Assembly: GCF_000003605.2 (NCBI RefSeq)
Contig: NW_003133350.1
Location: 328,684 to 341,130 of the forward strand
Origin: Saccoglossus kowalevskii
Taxonomy: Eukaryota; Hemichordata; Enteropneusta; Harrimaniidae
Reading direction: 5' to 3'
DNA length: 12,447 nt
The notes under the pieces were generated by a model. That model searched no databases, was not told the DNA's origin, and saw only the letters and a program-made list of their open reading frames with translations. Positions 7,657-12,447 of the stretch are shown in pieces (within the stretch, counting starts at the first letter, position 1; the number at the start of each line of letters is the position of its first letter). Position numbers and translations under genes: made by a program.

Positions 7657-8005
7657 AATAAACATTTCCAATGTTACCCCTTTGTAACTGAGGCCAGCCA
7701 GCTGTTTTAGCCCTGCATCTCAAAATATTTTCATCAGAACTGGCTGATAGTTTTTAAGGGTGTGCCAGTCACCAATATATTGATATGAGCCAGTCACAAT
7801 CAGAGCCGTACATGTCTCTTAGTCTGACAAGATGATGTTTTCCTATCACCAACAACAACCAGATATTTGATTTTAAACCAACTGTAAACGTCTTGTACAG
7901 CCTATTAATTATTGCACGTATTTTTTCGATAGAATCGGCATTTTCATTAGATATACCTGAATAGATAACATTAGATTGCTCATTATCAGAACTAGTATCA
8001 TCCAT
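7657..8005 (-). pseudogene. DUF6589-like C-terminal segment of the mobile-element gene
   Basis: The frame from 8005 contains INRLYKTFTVGLKSN and RLRDMYGSDCDWLI. A one-base shift at 7774 then gives GDWHTLKNYQPVLMKI, an in-frame TGA at 7722-7720, and DAGLKQLA...YKGVTL. The order WLI, GDWHxLKN, LMK, DAGLK matches my memory of metazoan proteins annotated as DUF6589, whose biochemical role is unknown to me. Conserved Asp residues could be catalytic in a transposase-like fold, but that is speculation. Similarity ends near 7660 at TAG 7656-7654. The frameshift and the stop make it non-functional. Confidence 0.6.
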
Positions 8006-8019
8006 TGCTAGTGCATTTT

Positions 8020-8411
8020 TTATAATATATAATATGTTTGATTGAGATTGATGTAGAGCATGGTTCTACAGAATGTACAGAAGTTCTTTGGTACAAAGAT
8101 TTGACCAGGCAATGACGATTGGGACAAACGTTCTGGAATGAGTGGAGGCCTAAAAACGGATACATCGCCAATTTTGTTTTCTTTCTGACAGTTTGTATGT
8201 TCGTTTTCTAGTCCAATGGTGTGAATGCTCACTAAAGTTTGCAGATTAAAGCAAGATTGATTGCACACAGAGTAGGTGAGAAAACTTTGGTCATGCTACA
8301 TTCAGTCATACTAGAAGTACAGAATTTGCAGTTTATCTCTCGCCACCGCGTGAATGAATTTGTTGTTGATTCGATGATAAAGCTATCCTTACTGTTTACT
8401 AACTGGCGATT
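8020..8411 (-). pseudogene. Cys-pair linker between OTU and DUF6589-like segments
   Basis: After the TAG that ends the OTU piece, the same frame continues (8411-8231) with SKDSFIIESTTNSF and INCKFCTSSMTEC, giving a CxxC pair at about 8330-8319. A frameshift then leads to the 8268-8020 frame, with PPLIPERLSQSSLPGQIFVP and a second pair in NFCTFC at about 8079-8068. Two CxxC pairs about 250 bases apart could form a zinc-binding site in the intact protein; this is inference. Confidence 0.45.
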
Positions 8412-8892
8412 CTATAGTAAATCATAATGGCCAGGTTTTCCGGGTTGGTCAGGATGATATAAAAGACAAACAGATCGGCATTTGAAAAGAATCACCAAAG
8501 GTTTCTCCCTTCACAAATGAATCATTCTGTGCTGTATATATATGGAGAGGACATTTGGCTACAAAACAGCACACAACATTTCTGTCACTCCAGCGTATCT
8601 ATCATGTTTTTGTTATGCACTCTGCCCTATGTAAGATGACCATGTACCTATTCCCATCCAGTAAAACATCCAGCTGGCCATCATTCTGCTCATCAAAACA
8701 AGCATGATTGGCCTGCATTACTTCATCAGTATGCAATCTTAGTTTATCTGCCAATTTCTGTTCCCTTTCAACCAGCGACAAATCACCAGATAGTGCATTA
8801 ACACACCTATTACAGGTACGCAGAGGGAAATTATTTCGCACAACAATGCATCTACAAAAAAAACAACGACCATCACCATGTATTTTAATAAC
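8412..8892 (-). pseudogene. OTU-family cysteine protease domain, broken
   Basis: The segment opens with IHGDGRCFF (8889-8857), the Asp/Cys active-site motif of OTU deubiquitinase-type proteases (G-D-G-x-C-L/F-F). It continues with EREQKLADKLRLHTDEVMQ, matching the helix after the active site, then KCPLHIYTAQNDSF, and ends with PGKPGHYDLL (8440-8415), the catalytic His motif G-H-Y-D. So Asp, Cys and His are all still encoded. TGA-TAG at 8604-8599 and a one-base frameshift near 8466 break it, and a TAG (8414-8412) follows the LL. An extra Cys (CFFCRC) sits where the family usually has CFFR. OTU proteases cleave ubiquitin chains; several invertebrate mobile elements carry such domains. Confidence 0.75.
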
Positions 8893-8895
8893 TTA

Positions 8896-9564
8896 ATAAC
8901 TGAGATCTTTAACAAAAGAATAACTACCAAAAACAAAATCTTCTGTAGTTTTATGCACAGTTTTAAGTTTCGGTTGAACCATTTGGTAAGAAGTACCATG
9001 AAAACCCCATTGATTAACAACTGACATCAGTGCAGCATATTTCGAGGATTTGTCTACATTGTCGATGGTTGTTATTGAGAATGCATTTCTGACTATACTG
9101 TCCTCCATAAATGTGTCAGATGATCTTTTATTAACATATAACGATGCAGTGCGTCCATTGTAACATTCAACCATATCAGAAAGATAGATATGTAATGGAT
9201 AGATACATTGATCAAAACATGTAAAAAGAAGTAAACAGATAGAAAATAAACGTCTGAGAAAGCGAGCCCTACTCTCCATTGAAGTTCTACGGTAAAAAAC
9301 AAAATAATGCTGATCCCACTCAAAATTGTTACAATGACGATGGTTCCGTTAAGTTGTGTTTAATGTGAAATAAACAACAATCTTCCAAATAACTGGGTCA
9401 ATAAGCGCCTGTATATAAAATTTACTATACAATTTATCAGCAACCAAATCTTTGTAGAAGTCTACATCAACTTTACTCAATCCCCAAACTCTCGCTTCAA
9501 GTTGTTCTATTCGGCTCTGGAGAGACACAACACTTTTACTATTTTCTAATGCAATATTGTCAGA
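8896..9564 (-). pseudogene. conserved core of the mobile-element gene (IDNVD...FHGT)
   Basis: One frame runs from 9564 to the TAA at 8895-8893, with one internal TAA (9351-9349). It starts with a helix-like SLQSRIEQLEARVWGLSKVD, then has LFSICLLLFTCFDQC and LHIYLSDMVECYNG, then AFSITTIDNVD and GFHGTSYQMVQPK. The IDNxD...HGT...VQP pattern is one I recall from repetitive invertebrate proteins of unknown function. The ATG at 9279 is internal to the homologous region, so it is not the original start. Two overlapping minus-strand frames (9323-9093 and 9020-8739) are shadows. Confidence 0.6.
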
Positions 9565-9712
9565 TCACTACCAGTTCGGTATAGAAGGGCAGATATTTTT
9601 TGTTAATGCTCGATTTCAAGGAAACGTGTGAAGGAAAGTAAATATACCTTATTTCTCGAATTCTAAAAGCTCTATTTCACTGTTATTTAATTTGCACATT
9701 TCATAATTATTT

Positions 9713-9953
9713 TCTAATGTGGTGATGAAACACAGCTTAACACACAACAGCAATATTGCTTGTTTATTGAGTAAACAAATAGAATAGTTTCATTCAATTC
9801 CTTTAGGACGACATCACTTGAAATGCACAAGCCAGACTGCACATCTAATTTTATGTTGCTAGCTATTTTAGAAAATGATTTTGTAACATTTAATACACAC
9901 CATACTGTAGACTGGCAAAATCGGGACTTACTAATTAATTGTTTTAAGTCCTT
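9713..9953 (-). pseudogene. upstream coding-like piece of the mobile-element gene
   Basis: The frame from 9953 to the TAG at about 9713 (80 codons, no ATG) has ISKSRFCQSTVWCVLNV and IKLDVQSGLCISSDVVL. A shifted frame (from 9720 to about 9651), the same one as the core downstream, then adds LENNYEMCKLNNSEIEL and ends at TAA. The composition is protein-like and the position is right for the N-terminal side of the core. No motif was recognised, so assignment to the element is inference. Confidence 0.35.
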
Positions 9954-10190
9954 TTAGCGCGATTGCGAAAACTAACGTGACCGCGAAATAATTCCTGACT
10001 GGACGCATCTGAATGTTATTAATTATTCATGATGTCAATGATTATTCATGAGTGGGTGTGTTAACGTGATCTTTTAAAGGTCACAATGCAAATTGCGGAC
10101 TAGTCACGGAAACACGTGAATGTTCTGCTGCTAGTCGTATCTTGTAGTTTAGAATTGAAAAATGTAGCTGAAACGGGATAAATTGTTGTA
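9954..10190. other. non-coding gap between head and core of the element
   Basis: Both strands have many stops. ATTATTCATGA occurs twice within 10020-10052, at 10021 and 10041. This could be an intron, a decayed part of the element, or a boundary between two separate insertions. Confidence 0.4.
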
Positions 10191-10300
10191 GTGTAGTGTA
10201 GTGTAGTGTAGTGTAGTGTAGTGTAGTGTAGTGTAGTGTAGTGTAGTGTAGTGTAGTGTAGTGTAGTGTAGTGTAGTGTAGTGTAGTGTAGTGTAGTGTA
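10191..10300. repeat. perfect (GTGTA)22 microsatellite
   Basis: Twenty-two uninterrupted copies of GTGTA (equivalently TAGTG) fill 110 bp. The imperfect neighbours TTGTA (10186-10190) and GGTTA (10301-10305) bound it. Purity suggests recent expansion and likely length polymorphism. Confidence 0.97.
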
Positions 10301-10312
10301 GGTTAGAGTTAT

Positions 10313-10325
10313 GGTGGTGGTGGTG
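10313..10325. repeat. short (GGT)4 run
   Basis: GGTGGTGGTGGTG, immediately downstream of the pentanucleotide array. On the minus strand it would encode a short Pro- or Thr-rich tract if it were part of the nearby element gene. Confidence 0.7.
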
Positions 10326-10471
10326 CTGGGGTTTAGTTATTTCACTCTAAATTACAACGGAAATGTGATTCAAACATCGGAGTTGCACTTTGATTCGTTT
10401 TCAGTGCTAGTCAACAATTTGTAATTAGCATAATCATCGGAGTGATTCCGCTCCGGTGTCACTTCAACGCA

Positions 10472-10482
10472 GGGGGGGGGGG
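10472..10482. repeat. G11 homopolymer
   Basis: Eleven G on the + strand (C11 on the minus strand). It is exactly where the minus-strand reading frame changes between two coding-like pieces. Confidence 0.9.
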
Positions 10483-10870
10483 TACAATCTCATAGTTGGG
10501 AATACTAGAGAGTTGTTTAGACCTGCATGGTCATGCAGCAAACACTGTTGGAACTCTTCACATTGTTTGCATATAACGAGTTTGACAAAGTGGATAGTCA
10601 ATATCTAATTTAGTACAAAGAAATTGGAATGTTTCTTTCTTGGCATCGTGAACACTTTGACGATCACACATGTCCACACTCTCCAGAATACATTAATAAT
10701 TGTTTCTTTCTGGGAGTTGCGTTGATAATGTGGGTTACTGAATCTTCTTTTTAGAGACCTTACTATCCACCAATAGAATGATTGTACCTAACTTCTACTA
10801 GTTTCCCACATTTTTTACATTTCAGACAATAAGTACCCGGATGACATTTGCACAGTCTCCTTACACCCGC

Positions 10871-10893
10871 ACGTACAAAAAAACATTGTACGT
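10871..10893. repeat. perfect hairpin, 8-bp arms and 7-base loop
   Basis: ACGTACAA and TTGTACGT flank AAAAACA. It lies in the 5' part of the Cys-rich minus-strand remnant. No terminator or RNA gene context. Confidence 0.6.
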
Positions 10894-10917
10894 TCATTGC
10901 TATTGTGATTAATTGAA

Positions 10918-11631
10918 AAATTCATAAATTGAATTTTCAAATTTAAAAGAATCGATGTAATAATTTTGGCATAGATACAACGCCATACATGGTATATATG
11001 TCAGAAAATTAAACTTTCTTTGCGGGGACTTTGATACATGTGATATAATAATAATGACCCAACTAGTTGCCGAACGGCGTCATACGAACTGCTACATCAC
11101 ACAGGCTCGGCAGAATTATTGACCCAAGTGGTGCTCGAGTGAACCAGTGCAGACGACAGACTATTACATTGGTTTCGTTTACACGTCATTGGTAAAGTGA
11201 CTCTCCCCTTAAAATAACTTAAAATCATAATACCATAATTTTACTTTGTTTTTTCTTGGCATAAAACAAAATTAAATCCAATTTCCGAAAAATACCTATA
11301 TACTATCAGCATTCGGTATCCATATTCAGAGGTATAACCTATGGATAATGCATGAATAATAGTGCATTATGGGTATTTAACCAAGACTTGCATAAATTAC
11401 ATAAACAGTGTATCTTCCAATCACAATAATGTATTCATGGCACTACTACAATGGTATAATATTATAATATAAATACATCATGAATTTTATTATACATTTG
11501 TACAACAAAGACAATGAGGAAACAAAACGTGTTCACACTGAATATTTCCTCTTGCTGGTAATAGGAAACATTATAAGCAGTCGTCGCACATTAATTTACA
11601 TATCACGAGTAAAACATATGTGAAGTCGTAC
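10918..11631. other. AT-rich stretch, no supported gene
   Basis: This is upstream of the minus-strand element and should contain its 5' boundary, but no terminal repeat was found. Two loosely similar segments around TGACCCAA (11056 and 11127) align roughly over 45 bases and may be an old duplication. A 12-bp AT palindrome lies at 11455-11466. Confidence 0.4.
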
Positions 11632-11943
11632 TTAAAATTTCCTAATGTTTATTTCGGTTCTATATGCAAATTGAAAACTCAGCACAAAGCTAAAATCAGT
11701 GTTTCTTTGCACACGTATCGAAAGCTTTTTGTCCTCCATACTTTGGTCACGATCATCATCGTTACACAAAAGAGCATGTGGCATCCCCCACTTCGATTTC
11801 ATAGTCATCCAATAATCAGTTGATATATGAGTAAATAGCTTGTAGCTGTCTTTTATCAAAATAAACCATATGCACTCAGTAAAATAATACATTAATGAGT
11901 AGGCAATTTGTAAAAATAATACGTGCACACTTCTGTCCTAAAC
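11632..11943 (-). CDS. unidentified coding-like block, minus strand
   Basis: One minus-strand frame is open for about 100 codons, from just after a TAG near 11943 to the TAA just before 11632. The convincing part begins at about 11850 with DSYKLFTHISTDYWMTMKSK and continues with WGMPHALLCNDDDRDQSMED. It is well mixed, with Trp, Met and charged residues, unlike random AT-rich translation. The first 25 residues are hydrophobic and look non-coding, so an exon could begin after an AG near 11850. Upstream of the TAG the same frame reads VTLGTSKALQHWIV. No family was recognised. It is either a host exon or another element remnant. The + strand frame 11620-11823 is its shadow. Confidence 0.35.
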
Positions 11944-11982
11944 TATCCAATGTTGCAGTGCTTTGCTAGTGCCAAGTGTCAC

Positions 11983-12042
11983 CTGAATATGAAAAATTAT
12001 TTATATATACATGAGCACGAATATTCAAAACATCACCATATT
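11983..12042 (-). CDS. possible 60-bp exon, minus strand (weak)
   Basis: On the minus strand AAAATTACAG (acceptor, to 12043) is followed by an open 60-bp segment and then CAG|GTGACA, a usable donor. It would encode YGDVLNIRAHVYINNFSYS, a beta-like peptide. If real it would be upstream of the coding-like block at 11943-11632 in the same gene. The size and symmetry are reasonable but the acceptor lacks a strong pyrimidine tract. Confidence 0.22.
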
Positions 12043-12447
12043 CTGTAATTTTATGTTATTGCTTCAATAGCATTTGTCGTCATAAATTGATGAGTTAGAC
12101 ACTTGAATATTTATTTTGTATTTTTGAACAGTTTGAGGCTTTTTTCTATAGTAAATAAATTGACCGAGGTAAATTTTGGAAAGTTCTCAACTACGATCCT
12201 TCAAGATGTTTTCTTTTTTTTCATCGTGACCCATTACACGCCCTATATGAACACAATGTATTAGTTTCAATGTAAATAAGCGACAGAAAAATAATAATAG
12301 TACTACTTTAGTTGTGTGTCACCAGTAACATTAAAATACAATTATTTTGGGAGCAAATTACAGTTGTTGAGTCAGTCAGAATTTCCATGGTTAGCTGTAC
12401 AATTTTCTAAATTTTGTTGGTGATATATAATACATCTCACAAAAGAC
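12043..12447. other. AT-rich end of window, nothing recognised
   Basis: Stops are frequent on both strands and there are A/T homopolymer runs. No repeat or gene was recognised. Confidence 0.5.

Larger units (their letters stand above)
10370..10897 (-). pseudogene. Cys-rich coding remnant upstream of the OTU element
   Basis: Four minus-strand pieces follow each other. Piece 10897-10763 starts at an ATG and contains RRLCKCHPGTYCLKCKKCGK, with six Cys and one His in zinc-finger-like spacing. Piece 10677-10558 reads VDMCDRQSVHDAKKETFQFL and continues to LCQTRYM. Piece 10568-10473 reads KQCEEFQQCLLHDHAGLNNS. Piece 10471-10370 has VEVTPERNHSDDYANYKLL. Short stops or shifts separate them, and the last junction falls in an 11-base homopolymer. 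I do not recognise the family. Orientation and distance suggest it is the N-terminal part of the OTU/DUF6589 element, but it could be an independent gene remnant. The + strand acceptor near 10826 is a competing reading. Confidence 0.45.
7657..10917 (-). mobile_element. decayed mobile-element gene with OTU protease and DUF6589-like domains
   Basis: Minus-strand coding remnants run for about 3.2 kb in consistent order and orientation: a Cys-rich head (10897-10370), a short piece (9953-9713), a core (9564-8896), an OTU domain (8892-8415), two CxxC pairs (8330-8066) and a DUF6589-like end (8005-7657). The pieces from 9564 to about 8475 share one frame with only TAA 9351, TAA 8895, TGA 8604 and TAG 8601. 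The other pieces are joined by frameshifts. I recall multi-copy invertebrate proteins combining an IDNxD...HGT motif with a GDWHxLKNYQ motif, which is why I call it a mobile element. Terminal repeats and target duplications were not found. Inclusion of the head and the 9953-9713 piece is inference from orientation and proximity. Confidence 0.6.

Noticed and set aside
8239-8427. + strand 62-residue frame
   Set aside because: Antisense to the GHYDLL end of the OTU domain and the following CxxC linker.
8708-9323. Overlapping frames at 8708-8896 (+), 8739-9020 (-) and 9093-9323 (-)
   Set aside because: All are alternative frames of the OTU/core region, where the frame with the GDGRCFF and IDNVD motifs is clearly the coding one.
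10434-10463. Nested small inverted repeats around CGGAG...CTCCG and AGTGA...TCACT
   Set aside because: Arms of only five bases with mismatched spacing; expected by chance in a sequence this long.
10826-10920. + strand exon after the strong acceptor ending TTACATTTCAG
   Set aside because: The pyrimidine tract is convincing, but the opposite strand encodes a Cys-rich piece that continues into further coding-like pieces, which explains the sequence better. It remains a possible alternative.
1-12447. tRNA, rRNA, CRISPR array, bacterial operon or riboswitch
   Set aside because: No B-box-like tRNA motif, no regularly spaced identical repeats with unique spacers, and no ribosome-binding-site and ORF arrangement was found; the DNA has eukaryotic style throughout.

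Overview
The window looks like nuclear DNA from a metazoan, most likely an aquatic invertebrate such as a mollusc or cnidarian. It is AT-rich with only short open frames, has possible intron-flanked exons instead of operons, carries microsatellites, and contains decayed mobile-element genes of kinds I associate with invertebrate genomes. No bacterial or organellar gene, rRNA, tRNA or CRISPR array was seen. The taxonomic call is an inference from style, not from a marker gene.

Layout. Positions 1-470 hold one or two possible host exons on the + strand (37-129, better supported, and 376-468, weak). Positions 900-1800 are a less AT-rich block with a 59-codon ORF and a 65-bp imperfect tandem repeat. 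A CpG-rich block at 2200-2715 contains overlapping CGCG palindromes and two open minus-strand frames. Positions 2991-3857 (minus) hold a broken integrase gene with a clear second-catalytic-Asp motif. Positions 3957-4561 look like a solo LTR with a C-rich array of CCAAGACT motifs. Positions 4562-7656 are mostly unexplained AT-rich sequence, with an old 181-bp-period duplication, a short + strand ORF (5761-5901) and an inverted repeat inside a second CpG-rich block (6690-7120).

The main object is a decayed mobile-element gene on the minus strand between about 10917 and 7657. Read 5' to 3' on that strand it has a Cys-rich head, a conserved core with an IDNVD...FHGTSYQMVQP motif, an OTU-type cysteine protease domain (GDGRCFF ... 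GHYDLL), two CxxC pairs, and a segment resembling DUF6589 (YGSDCDWLI ... GDWHTLKNYQ). One reading frame runs from 9564 to about 8475 with only four stop codons, and the remaining pieces are joined by frameshifts. A (GTGTA)22 microsatellite lies between the head and the core. The gene cannot make a full protein here, but its domain order is readable. Another minus-strand coding-like block (11632-12042) has no identified family.

No working complete gene can be claimed. The window reads as intronic or intergenic sequence of an invertebrate gene that has received several transposable elements and let them decay.
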